Positions 56,164 to 64,000 of a DNA stretch of 64,000 nt are shown one piece after another. The DNA comes from Sphingomonas sp. Mn802worker (lineage in GTDB: Bacteria; Pseudomonadota; Alphaproteobacteria; Sphingomonadales; Sphingomonadaceae). The notes under the pieces are model-generated. The model saw only the letters and a list, made by a program, of their open reading frames with translations. It did no database searches and was not told the origin of the DNA. Location of the stretch: positions 434,001 to 498,000 of the forward strand of contig NZ_AORY01000004.1 in assembly GCF_000382485.1 (NCBI RefSeq), written 5' to 3'. Position 1 is the stretch's first letter. The number at the start of each line of letters is the position of its first letter. Made by a program: the position numbers and the translations under genes.

Positions 56164-58158
56164 ATGGCCGACGATCTCTTTGCCTCATCGACCGCAAGTG
56201 TCGGCAGTTACGATGCGTCATCGATCGAGGTGCTGGAAGGGCTCGAGCCCGTCCGTCGTCGCCCCGGCATGTACGTCGGCGGCACCGACGAGCGCGCGCT
56301 GCACCATCTCGCCGCCGAGGTGCTCGACAATGCGATGGACGAGGCGGTCGCGGGCCACGCGACGCGGATCGAGGTGACGTTGGAACCGGGAAACCGCCTG
56401 ACCATTACCGACAACGGCCGCGGCATTCCGGTCGACCCACACCCCAAGTTTCCCGACAAATCGGCGCTGGAGGTGATCCTGTCGACGCTCCACTCGGGCG
56501 GCAAGTTCGCGGGCAAGGCATACGCGACCAGCGGCGGGTTGCACGGCGTCGGCGTGTCGGTGGTGAACGCGCTGTCGGCGGAGACGGTGGTCGAGGTCGC
56601 GCGCGAGCGGCAGTTGTACCGCCAGCGGTTCAGCCGCGGGCAGACGATCGGTGCGCTCGAGCATGTCGGGGCGGCGCCCAACCGGCGCGGCACAGCTGTG
56701 TCGTTCGTGCCCGATCACGAGATCTTCGGACCCGAGCTCAGCTTCAAGCCGGCGCGGCTCTACAAGCTGGCGCGGTCAAAGGCGTATCTGTTCGCGGGCG
56801 TCGAGATTCGCTGGAAGTGCGCCGCGTCGCTTATTTCTGACGATACGCCGGTGGAGGCGGTGTTCCAGTTTCCGGGCGGGCTTGCCGATCATCTGCGCGA
56901 ACAGCTGGGCGGGCGTGAATGCGCCACCGCCGACGCGTTCGCGGGCACGCAGGACTTCGCCGATGGCGCGGGCGGCACCAAGATGGGCAAGGTCGAGTGG
57001 GCGGTCGCCTGGCCATTGTGGAGCGAGGGCAGCTACAGCTGGTATTGCAACACGATCCCGACCCCCGATGGTGGCACGCACGAGCAGGGATTGCGCCAGG
57101 CGCTGGTCCGCGGGCTCCGCGCGTTCGGCGACCTCATCAACAACAAGCGCGCAAAGGAGCTGACCGCAGACGACGTGATGGTTGGCAGCGAGTTGATGCT
57201 GTCGGTGTTCATCCGCGATCCGCAATTCCAGAGCCAGACCAAGGACCGGCTGACCAGCCCGGAGGCGGCGGGGCTGGTCGAGAAGGCGGTGCGCGACCAT
57301 TTCGATCACTGGCTCGGCCACAACATGGAGCGCGGGCGCGCGCTGCTCTCCTATGTGCTCGAGCGGATGGACGAGCGGCTCCGGCGCAAGCAGGAGCGCG
57401 AGGTCAAGCGCAAGACCGCGACGAGTGCGCGCAAACTGCGTCTACCCGGCAAGTTAACCGACTGCTCGGCCGATGCGCCCGCGGGCACCGAACTCTTCAT
57501 CGTCGAGGGCGATTCGGCCGGCGGCAGTGCCAAGCAGGCGCGCGACCGCAAGACGCAGGCGATCCTGCCAATCCGCGGCAAGATCCTGAACGTCGCCAGC
57601 GCAACCAGCGCCAAGATCCTCGCCAATCAGGAGATCGCCGACCTCGGCCTCGCGCTCGGTTGCGGGACGCGGAAGGACTGCGTGGCCGACAATCTGCGGT
57701 ATGAGAAGGTCATCATCATGACCGACGCCGACGTCGACGGCGCGCATATCGCGACGCTGCTGATGACCTTTTTCTTCCAGGAAATGCCCGACATCGTGCG
57801 GCGCGGGCACCTTTACCTCGCGCAGCCGCCGCTTTACCGGCTGACGCACAGCGCAAAGAGCCTGTACGCGCGCGACGATGCGCACCGCGCTGAGCTGGAA
57901 CGCACGGCGTTTCGCGGCAAGAAGGTCGAGGTCGCACGCTTCAAGGGACTGGGCGAGATGAACCCGGGGCAGCTGCGCGAGACGACGATGGACCCCGCCT
58001 CGCGCGCGCTGATCCGCATTACGCTGCCGCAGGAATACGAGGAACGTGCGGGTGTGAGAGACCTGGTCGACCGGTTGATGGGGACGAACCCCGCGCACCG
58101 TTTCGCCTTCATCCAGGAAAATGCGGCGCGGATGGACGAGGAAGCGATCGACGCCTGA
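56164..58158 (+). CDS. parE: DNA topoisomerase IV subunit B
   Basis: ATPase subunit of topoisomerase IV, needed to decatenate sister chromosomes; partner of ParC. 664 aa. GHKL ATPase: EVLDNAMDEAVAGHATRIEV, DNGRGIPVD, LHSGGKF..GLHGVGVSVVNALS. Transducer domain then TOPRIM motifs FIVEGDSAGGSAKQARDRK near 443, ILPIRGKILNV and MTDADVDGAHIATLLMTFFF near 520, and a C-terminal KGLGEMNPGQLRETTMDP block. The length and short TOPRIM insertion fit ParE rather than GyrB. Start is the ATG at 56164. Confidence 0.94.
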   Translation: MADDLFASSTASVGSYDASSIEVLEGLEPVRRRPGMYVGGTDERALHHLAAEVLDNAMDEAVAGHATRIEVTLEPGNRLTITDNGRGIPVDPHPKFPDKSALEVILSTLHSGGKFAGKAYATSGGLHGVGVSVVNALSAETVVEVARERQLYRQRFSRGQTIGALEHVGAAPNRRGTAVSFVPDHEIFGPELSFKPARLYKLARSKAYLFAGVEIRWKCAASLISDDTPVEAVFQFPGGLADHLREQLGGRECATADAFAGTQDFADGAGGTKMGKVEWAVAWPLWSEGSYSWYCNTIPTPDGGTHEQGLRQALVRGLRAFGDLINNKRAKELTADDVMVGSELMLSVFIRDPQFQSQTKDRLTSPEAAGLVEKAVRDHFDHWLGHNMERGRALLSYVLERMDERLRRKQEREVKRKTATSARKLRLPGKLTDCSADAPAGTELFIVEGDSAGGSAKQARDRKTQAILPIRGKILNVASATSAKILANQEIADLGLALGCGTRKDCVADNLRYEKVIIMTDADVDGAHIATLLMTFFFQEMPDIVRRGHLYLAQPPLYRLTHSAKSLYARDDAHRAELERTAFRGKKVEVARFKGLGEMNPGQLRETTMDPASRALIRITLPQEYEERAGVRDLVDRLMGTNPAHRFAFIQENAARMDEEAIDA

Positions 58159-58281
58159 GAGCCCTATGCCGCTCATCGGAAGGCCGGTTGTGCGCCGCAA
58201 CGAGGCTTTGTACAGCCAACGTTCGCGGTGTCGCCGCGGCCGTCGATCGGTTGCGTGGAGGCGGATGCTAGGAGCCGACGA

Positions 58282-59409
58282 TTGAGCCTGTTGCTTTGGA
58301 CCAGCGTGTCGGTCGCCGCGATGACGCCAACGGCGTTCGAGACCACGCTGTTCGCCGATCAGCCGCCGGTCGCCCTGAGCGTGGCCGAGATGTCGGATGC
58401 GCAACCCGCCCCGATGCAGACAGCTGCCGCCGAGCAGGAGATCGTGCCGCCGCCGGTCGTCCGCACGTTGCCACCAGCCAGCAACGGCGGGGCAACGCCG
58501 GGTACCGACATCGTCGTCACCGGAGAGCGGCGCGGTCTTGCGCCCGATCCGCTGCGATCGGTCAACGAGACCGCGTTCAAGGCGACACAGGCGATCGACG
58601 ATGCGATCACCGGCCCCGCTGCGCGCGCGTACAAGAAAACGCTGCCGCGCGAGGTGAGAAAGGGCATCCACAACTTCCTGTACAATTTTCGCGAACCGGT
58701 CGTGTTCGTGAACTTCCTGTTGCAGCACAAGATCGGCAAGGCGGCGGAAACCTTCGCGCGGTTCGCGATCAATACGACTGCAGGTGTGGCCGGCATCTTC
58801 GATGTCGCCAAGAAGAAGCCGTTCAAGCTGCCGCGACGCAGCAACGGCTTCGCCAATACGCTCGGCTTTTATGGCGTGCCAAACGGTCCGTTCCTATTCC
58901 TGCCGATCACGGGGCCCACGACGCTGCGCGACCTGTTCGGCGGCGCGATCGACCGGCTGATCCTGCCGTTCACCTACGGCAGCCGCGTGACCAAGCCCGC
59001 GTTCGTCATACCCTTCGCGACGCTGAGCGTGCTCGACCACCGATCCGAGTTCGACGGCACGCTGAAGAAGCTGCACGACAATGCGGCCGATCCGTACGCC
59101 AACTCGCGCACCTTCTACCTGCAACGCCGCCAGGCCGAGATCGACGCGCTGAAGCGCGGTCAGCCGCTGGTCGGCGGGATGACCGAGCCGCCCAAGGATG
59201 TCGACGAACGCGGGCGTCCGATCCGGGACGAGGATGCGATCACGCCGCCGCCAGTCGTGCGGACGATCACGAAACCAGCGCCTGCTGCCGACCCGCCCCG
59301 CGATACAGGCTCTGAAGCACTAACTCCGGCTCCATCGGCCGCCAACGACAATGCTGGCGCAAAGACTGATGGGGCGGAAACGGCAGCGGATCGCGCACCG
59401 GCGGCGTGA
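58282..59409 (+). CDS. MlaA-family (VacJ) protein, without lipobox
   Basis: About 375 aa with an MlaA/VacJ domain: NFLYNFREPVVFVNFLLQHK, KAAETFARFAINTTAGVAGIFDVAKK, TLGFYGVPNGPFLFLPITGPTTLRDLFG. MlaA is the outer-membrane lipoprotein of the Mla lipid-trafficking pathway that removes surface phospholipids. The start is unclear: TTG 58282 has AGGAG with a 7-base spacer and begins a signal-like MSLLLWTSVSVAAM; GTG 58228 and 58255 are possible. None gives a lipobox cysteine, unlike E. coli MlaA. The Pro/Ala-rich tail after residue 290 is low-complexity. Confidence 0.87.
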   Translation: MSLLLWTSVSVAAMTPTAFETTLFADQPPVALSVAEMSDAQPAPMQTAAAEQEIVPPPVVRTLPPASNGGATPGTDIVVTGERRGLAPDPLRSVNETAFKATQAIDDAITGPAARAYKKTLPREVRKGIHNFLYNFREPVVFVNFLLQHKIGKAAETFARFAINTTAGVAGIFDVAKKKPFKLPRRSNGFANTLGFYGVPNGPFLFLPITGPTTLRDLFGGAIDRLILPFTYGSRVTKPAFVIPFATLSVLDHRSEFDGTLKKLHDNAADPYANSRTFYLQRRQAEIDALKRGQPLVGGMTEPPKDVDERGRPIRDEDAITPPPVVRTITKPAPAADPPRDTGSEALTPAPSAANDNAGAKTDGAETAADRAPAA

Positions 59410-59457
59410 CCCACCACCGCGCTGCGGCTTCGTTATACTAGCAGCTCGCGCGTAGGC

Positions 59458-61434
59458 TCACGCCGCCTCGCGCCGGGTGCCGCGGTAAAGCCACCATATC
59501 AGCGCCAGGAACAGGATCGTCCCGCCGATCAGCGCCACGTGAGCGAAGGCCGGGCCGACCACCGCCAGCGGCGCGTCGCTGCCGGTGCCGGCGACGATGC
59601 CGGCGAAGACGACCTGCCACAGGCTTTCGCCGACGATCATGCCGGTTGCGACCAGCACGCCAAGCCGACGCGCGAACTCAGCGTCGCGGGTCCGGTCGGC
59701 CCAGCGATCGTAGAAGTGGCCGACCACCGCGCCGATCGTCACCGGCAGGATCACCGCCATCGGCAGGTAGATGCCGATCCCGACCGCGAGCGGCGGCAGC
59801 CTGAGCCGGCCCGCTCGCCCAAGCGCTGCATCCAGCGCGATGAAGATCACGCCCGCGACCGCGCCCCAGCCGAGCATCGACCAGTTGAGGTTGCCGCCCA
59901 GCACGCCTTGCGCCAGCGCCGAGATCAGCCCTGCCTGCGGTGCGGCGAGCGCGTTGGGACCGGCACCGGGTGCGCCTGCGAAGCCGAACGCGGTCTGCAG
60001 CAGGTCGAGCACCGGCGCGATCACGATCGAGCCGAAGATGACGCCGATGATGAGCGCGACCTGCTGCTTCCACGGCGTCGCGCCGACGAGCTGTCCGGTT
60101 TTCAGGTCCTGCAGATTGTCGTTGGCGATCGTCGCGATGCCGAAGACGATACCGGTGACGATCAATGCGTAGGCGACGAGCGCCTGCGTCTGTTCCGGTG
60201 CGCCGCCGCGTCCGACCAGGCCCACGAGCAGCAGTGACGCGGCGAGTACCGCCAGGATGCCAATCCCCGATACCGGCGAGTTGGACGCGCCGATCAGCCC
60301 GGCCATATACCCTGTCACCGCAGCGATCATCAGCCCGACGACGACGACGAACACCAGTGCGCCCGCGATCAGCAGCAGCGCCGATCCGGCCAGCGGTCCG
60401 CCCGCCAGCACGCTCCACAGCAGCCACGCAATCGGCAGCAGGATCGCGACTGCGCCACCCGCGACGATGCCGATCGGCAGGTCGCGCTCCTCCAGCGCCA
60501 GCGTCTCGCCACCGGCGCGGGCGGCGCTGGCGGCGAGTGCACTGCGGATGCCGCCGACGACCGGCCTTGCGATTTTAAGCAGGGTCCAGATTGCCGCCAC
60601 GCCGATCACGCCAGCGCCGAAGAAGCGCACATCCTGGCGGAAGATCGTGCTCGCCCATTCCTCGACGCCGGTCGACAGTGGGTGCTGCGCAGTCAGGAAC
60701 GGCAGCAGGATGAACCAGCCGGTGATCAGTCCGGCGAGCTGCGCCAGGCCGACCGACAGGCCGACCAGATGCCCGACGCCGAACAAGGCGAACGACAGCC
60801 CGCCGGCGATTCCCGTCGCGCCCGAGCCGACGCGAAACCACGTTGCGGCCTCGGCGGCGGCGAGCTTCATCTGCGTCAGGATGGCGAACAGCGCGGAGAC
60901 GATCGATCCGCGCACCAGCACGCGCAAGCCTGCCTCGCTCTCCTTGGCACCCGCTTGCGTGTTCGATCCCGCCTGCAACACCTCAGCCGCGGCGCGCCCT
61001 TCGGGGTAGGGTAGGTCGTCGCCGATCACCAAGGCCCGACGCAGCGGGACCGAGAACATGACGCCGAGGATGCCGCCCGTCGCGGTGATCGCGCTGGTGG
61101 TCCAGAACGGAAAGCCGCTCCACCAGCCAACCATGACCAGACCAGGCAGCACGAAGACGATCGCGGCGAGCGTGCCGGCGGCCGAGGCGATCGTCTGCAC
61201 GATGTTGTTTTCCAGCATGTTGCTGCCCGGCAGGAAGCGCAGCACCGCCATCGAGATCACCGCGGCCGGGATCGACGTCGCAAAGGTCAGCCCGACCTTC
61301 AATCCCAGATACGCGTTGGCGGCGGTGAACAGCAGGGTGATGACGCCGCCCAGCACGATGCCGCGGAGCGTCAACTCGGGCAATCCCTCAGTAGCAGCAG
61401 AAGTGGGCGAGGGCGCGGCGTTCGATGGGGTCAT
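59458..61434 (-). CDS. OPT family oligopeptide transporter
   Basis: 658 aa multi-spanning permease. Family motifs include LTLRGIVLGGVITLLFTAANAYLGLKVGLTFATSIPAAVISM at the N-terminus, ENNIVQTIASAAGTLA, the FPFWTTSAITATGGILGVMFSVPLRRALV block and the GDDLPYPEGRAAAEVLQAG segment typical of prokaryotic OPT proteins, with about 14 hydrophobic stretches. Imports peptides or metal chelates; substrate unknown. Start ATG 61434 (MTPSNAAPS) is preferred over an upstream in-frame codon. Confidence 0.92.
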   Translation of the reverse strand: MTPSNAAPSPTSAATEGLPELTLRGIVLGGVITLLFTAANAYLGLKVGLTFATSIPAAVISMAVLRFLPGSNMLENNIVQTIASAAGTLAAIVFVLPGLVMVGWWSGFPFWTTSAITATGGILGVMFSVPLRRALVIGDDLPYPEGRAAAEVLQAGSNTQAGAKESEAGLRVLVRGSIVSALFAILTQMKLAAAEAATWFRVGSGATGIAGGLSFALFGVGHLVGLSVGLAQLAGLITGWFILLPFLTAQHPLSTGVEEWASTIFRQDVRFFGAGVIGVAAIWTLLKIARPVVGGIRSALAASAARAGGETLALEERDLPIGIVAGGAVAILLPIAWLLWSVLAGGPLAGSALLLIAGALVFVVVVGLMIAAVTGYMAGLIGASNSPVSGIGILAVLAASLLLVGLVGRGGAPEQTQALVAYALIVTGIVFGIATIANDNLQDLKTGQLVGATPWKQQVALIIGVIFGSIVIAPVLDLLQTAFGFAGAPGAGPNALAAPQAGLISALAQGVLGGNLNWSMLGWGAVAGVIFIALDAALGRAGRLRLPPLAVGIGIYLPMAVILPVTIGAVVGHFYDRWADRTRDAEFARRLGVLVATGMIVGESLWQVVFAGIVAGTGSDAPLAVVGPAFAHVALIGGTILFLALIWWLYRGTRREAA

Positions 61435-61482
61435 GCCGCCGTCATTGCGGGCGACGCTTCGCAACGCAACCGGGCGCGTTAC

Positions 61483-61878
61483 TCAGCGCGCGTAATCCGC
61501 ATCGCTGACCGGCTCGAGCCACGTCACCGCACTGCCGTCCAAGCTTTCCTGAATCGCAATGTGCGACATCGCTGTGTCCACGCTCGCGCCGTGCCAGTGG
61601 CGTTCGTCGGGCGCGAAGCGGACGACATCTCCGGATCGGATCTCTACACGCGGCTCACCATCGCGCTGTACCCAGCCGCACCCGAACGTGACGATCAGCG
61701 TCTGGCCGAGCGGATGCGTGTGCCAGTTGGTCCGCGCGCCGGGCTCGAAGGTGACGTGCGCGCCGGCGACTCGCGAGGGTGCCTCCGTCGGGAAGAGCGG
61801 GTCGACGCGGACCGTGCCGGTGAACCACTCGGCTGGCCCCTTGTTCGACGGGTTGCTGCCGCTTTGAATGATTTGCAT
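61483..61878 (-). CDS. Cupin-domain protein
   Basis: 131 aa single cupin barrel. Metal-binding motifs: [21 protein letters not shown] after TNWH, and [18 protein letters not shown]. Similar to the (R)-mandelonitrile lyase-like / quercetin dioxygenase-like cupins; actual reaction unknown. I chose ATG 61878 ([10 protein letters not shown]) with GAGG upstream; the frame runs further without similarity. Divergent from hom by 113 bases. Confidence 0.88.
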   Translation of the reverse strand: MQIIQSGSNPSNKGPAEWFTGTVRVDPLFPTEAPSRVAGAHVTFEPGARTNWHTHPLGQTLIVTFGCGWVQRDGEPRVEIRSGDVVRFAPDERHWHGASVDTAMSHIAIQESLDGSAVTWLEPVSDADYAR

Positions 61879-61991
61879 GTGTCGCCTCGCGCCTCGTTCG
61901 ACATCAAACAACGCTTGGGTGTGCGAAAGGTGCGCCTGCTCGACACCTGCGTGGCAGTGGCTTACGCGCGGGCACGCAAAGGGGTGAGATA

Positions 61992-63278
61992 ATGACGGAA
62001 GCGTTGAAGGTCGCGCTGGCGGGGTTGGGCACGGTGGGTGGCGGGGTCATCCGGCTGCTGGGCGAGAACCGTGAACTGATCGCGCGCCGCGCCGGACGGC
62101 CGATCGAAGTCGTCGCAGTCTCCGCGCGCGACCGTGGCAAGGACCGCGGGCTCGACCTGTCGCAGCTTGCCTGGGTCGACGACACGACGCAGCTGGCGCA
62201 TGCCGACGCCGACGTGGTGGTCGAGCTGGTCGGCGGTGCGGACGGCCCGGCGCTGGCATTGGCGCGCGCGACGCTGGCGGCGGGCAAGGGCTTCGTCACC
62301 GCGAACAAGGCGATGCTGGCGCACCACGGGCTCGAACTGGGCGCAGCGGCGGAGCAGGCGGGCGTGCCGCTCAAGTTCGAGGCGGCGGTCGCGGGCGGCA
62401 TTCCGGTCATCAAGGGACTGCGCGAGGGCGCGGCGGCGAACGCGATCGGGCGCGTGACGGGCATCCTGAATGGCACATGCAACTTCATCCTCACCCGGAT
62501 GGAGGCGCAAGGCCGCGACTTCGCCGACGTGCTCGCCGAGGCGCAGGCGCTGGGCTTTGCCGAGGCCGATCCGTCGTTCGACATCGACGGGGTGGATGCC
62601 GCCCACAAGTTGTCGATTCTCGCCAGCATCGCGTTCGGCACGCGCCCGGCGTTCCCGAACGTGCAGGTCAGCGGCATTCGTCACGTCCTCGCCGCCGACA
62701 TCGCCGAGGCGGCGGCGCTCGGCTACCGGGTACGCCTGGTCGGCGTCGCCGAGGCGGGACCAGGCGGGCTGTTCCAGCGCGTCCACGCGCATCTTGTCCC
62801 CGCCGACCATCCGCTGGCGCACGTCACCGGCGCGACCAACGCGGTGGTGGCGGAGGGCAATTACGTCGGACGGCTGCTGTTCCAGGGGGCGGGCGCGGGG
62901 GCCGGGCCGACCGCGAGCGCGGTGGTCGCCGACCTGATCGACATTGCGCGCGGTGAATTTGGCACTGCCTTCGCGATGCCGGTCGACGCGCTCGCCGTGG
63001 CTGAACCCTCCGACAGTGGTGAGCGGCGCGGGCGCGCCTATCTGCGCTTCGCCGTGGCGGACCGTGTCGGCGTGCTGGCGGAGATTGCGGCGTCGATGCG
63101 CGACGCGGGCGTCTCGATCGAGAGCCTGATCCAGCGCGGCGCCAATCCCGGCGGCGACGTGCTGGTCGCGATCGTCACGCACGAAGGGCCTGAGCGCTGC
63201 GTCGCTGCGGCACTGGAGCGGTTGCGCGGATCGCAGAGCCTGACCGGCGAGCCGCTATTGATGCATATTCTCGGCTGA
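61992..63278 (+). CDS. hom: Homoserine dehydrogenase
   Basis: NAD(P)-dependent reduction of aspartate semialdehyde to homoserine, the branch point to threonine and methionine. 428 aa. Nucleotide-binding [15 protein letters not shown] near 10-24, [13 protein letters not shown], the catalytic region [16 protein letters not shown] and [15 protein letters not shown] near 155-169, [22 protein letters not shown] with the substrate-binding residues, and a C-terminal ACT domain ([22 protein letters not shown]) for feedback control. It ends at a strong hairpin facing ctrA. Confidence 0.96.
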   Translation: MTEALKVALAGLGTVGGGVIRLLGENRELIARRAGRPIEVVAVSARDRGKDRGLDLSQLAWVDDTTQLAHADADVVVELVGGADGPALALARATLAAGKGFVTANKAMLAHHGLELGAAAEQAGVPLKFEAAVAGGIPVIKGLREGAAANAIGRVTGILNGTCNFILTRMEAQGRDFADVLAEAQALGFAEADPSFDIDGVDAAHKLSILASIAFGTRPAFPNVQVSGIRHVLAADIAEAAALGYRVRLVGVAEAGPGGLFQRVHAHLVPADHPLAHVTGATNAVVAEGNYVGRLLFQGAGAGAGPTASAVVADLIDIARGEFGTAFAMPVDALAVAEPSDSGERRGRAYLRFAVADRVGVLAEIAASMRDAGVSIESLIQRGANPGGDVLVAIVTHEGPERCVAAALERLRGSQSLTGEPLLMHILG

Positions 63279-63298
63279 GGCTGGGTAGTTGAAACGTA

Positions 63299-63334
63299 GA
63301 AGGCCGCGGCATCCCCCCGGAAGCCGCGGCCTTC
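63299..63334. terminator. Bidirectional terminator between hom and ctrA
   Basis: Perfect 12-bp stem (GAAGGCCGCGGC at 63299-63310, 12-base loop, complement at 63323-63334) between two convergent genes. Strong stem; T-runs are short on both sides. Confidence 0.75.
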
Positions 63335-63368
63335 GTGTCCGATTACGCCGGAACAAGCAGGTAGAGGA

Positions 63369-64000
63369 TCAGGCGACCTCGGCGGTCGCGACCTCGTCCG
63401 GTTCACGCAGCACGTAGCCGCGGCCCCAGACGGTCTCGATGTAGTTCTCGCCATCGCATGCCATGCTTAGCTTCTTGCGCAGCTTGCAGATGAACACGTC
63501 GATGATCTTGAGTTCGGGTTCGTCCATCCCGCCGTAGAGATGGTTGAGGAACATCTCCTTGGTCAGTGTCGTGCCCTTGCGAAGCGAGAGCAGCTCGAGC
63601 ATTGCATATTCCTTGCCGGTCAGGTGGACGCGCGCGCCGTCTACCTCAACCGTCTTCGCGTCGAGGTTGACCGCCAGCTTGCCGGTGCGGATGACCGACT
63701 GCGAATGACCCTTCGAGCGGCGGACAACCGCATGGATGCGCGCGATCAGCTCCTCGCGGTGGAACGGCTTGGTGACGTAATCGTCCGCGCCGAAGCCGAA
63801 CGAGCGCACCTTTGAGTCCATCTCGTTGACGCCCGACAGGATCAGCACCGGCGTCGACACGCGCGCGACACGTAGCTTCTTCAGCACGTCGTAGCCGTGC
63901 ATGTCGGGCAGGTTCAGGTCGAGCAGGATAATGTCGTAGTCGTACAACTTGCCGAGGTCCAATCCCTCCTCGCCAAGATCGGTCGAGTAGACGTTGAATC
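63369..64000 (-). CDS. ctrA: Cell-cycle response regulator CtrA, 5' end cut by window
   Basis: Master cell-cycle and replication regulator of alphaproteobacteria; OmpR-type. The visible 210 residues start inside the receiver domain (the frame is open to the window end, reading [17 protein letters not shown]). Phosphorylation Asp in [25 protein letters not shown] with the switch Lys, and the DNA-binding winged helix with [22 protein letters not shown] and [14 protein letters not shown], ending [13 protein letters not shown]. The short acidic C-terminus ATAEVA may be the ClpXP degron: it ends in Val-Ala, where Caulobacter CtrA ends in Ala-Ala. Confidence 0.97.
   Translation of the reverse strand, partial: FNVYSTDLGEEGLDLGKLYDYDIILLDLNLPDMHGYDVLKKLRVARVSTPVLILSGVNEMDSKVRSFGFGADDYVTKPFHREELIARIHAVVRRSKGHSQSVIRTGKLAVNLDAKTVEVDGARVHLTGKEYAMLELLSLRKGTTLTKEMFLNHLYGGMDEPELKIIDVFICKLRKKLSMACDGENYIETVWGRGYVLREPDEVATAEVA

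Overview
The window is high-GC, densely packed chromosomal DNA from an alphaproteobacterium, most likely a sphingomonad (Sphingomonas or a close relative). This rests on gcrA and ctrA being present together, on a LOV-domain HisKA_2 kinase, on a methionine route through metZ, on the gene neighbourhoods (rph-rdgB, hrcA-grpE, rsmI/lppC/yraN) and on codon use. It looks like ordinary core genome with small accessory insertions. I see no rRNA, tRNA, CRISPR array, insertion sequence, phage or plasmid gene. No stretch longer than 300 bases lacks a gene; the longest gaps (14315-14580, 24751-25000, 30684-30966) show only promoter-type sequence or nothing I recognise. Layout: 0-3.5 kb, an SDR gene faces a terminator and the sdhCDA succinate dehydrogenase genes, without sdhB next to them. 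3.6-8.4 kb, a soluble chemoreceptor, SDR-prmA, dedA and gshB. 8.4-12.2 kb, yraN, rsmI, divergent lppC, and hemW. 12.2-15.9 kb, a small accessory block (CAP-domain lipoprotein, Orn/Lys/Arg decarboxylase-like enzyme, a frameshifted secreted protein, a PHB-depolymerase-like esterase) lies between hemW and rdgB. 16-19.6 kb, rph-rdgB, a DUF6438 lipoprotein and the hrcA-grpE heat-shock pair. 19.7-24.8 kb, threonine synthase, a double-retropepsin/TPR protein and a two-gene dehydrogenase operon. 25-30.7 kb, a probable light/stress island: LOV histidine kinase plus response regulator, CsbD, an unusual YihY-HAD fusion with a PRC-barrel membrane protein, and four small proteins, two of them (54 and 58 aa) easily missed. 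31-41 kb, an MscS channel, a TolB-propeller/amidohydrolase, trhO, two glutathione-transferase-type genes and an ABC-F ATPase. 41.3-50.7 kb, uvrC, polysaccharide deacetylase plus acetyltransferase, recO, leuB, a frameshifted PMT-type glycosyltransferase, metZ-apaG and a LysR regulator. 50.8-56 kb, a small charged protein, an ABC-2 permease, gcrA, the tadE-tadG pair and a frameshifted outer-membrane barrel gene. 56-64 kb, parE, an MlaA-family protein, an OPT transporter, a cupin, homoserine dehydrogenase (hom) and ctrA, which is cut by the window end. How they connect: hom, metZ, thrC and leuB supply aspartate-family amino acids and leucine. gcrA and ctrA are the two master cell-cycle regulators of alphaproteobacteria; candidate CtrA boxes lie before the chemoreceptor and before tadE. 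The LOV kinase and csbD region may belong to the general stress response, since csbD has a near-consensus EcfG promoter. Three genes each carry a single-base indel in a short G/C context. Either they are real pseudogenes or the sequence has residual indel errors; this should be settled before they are interpreted biologically.
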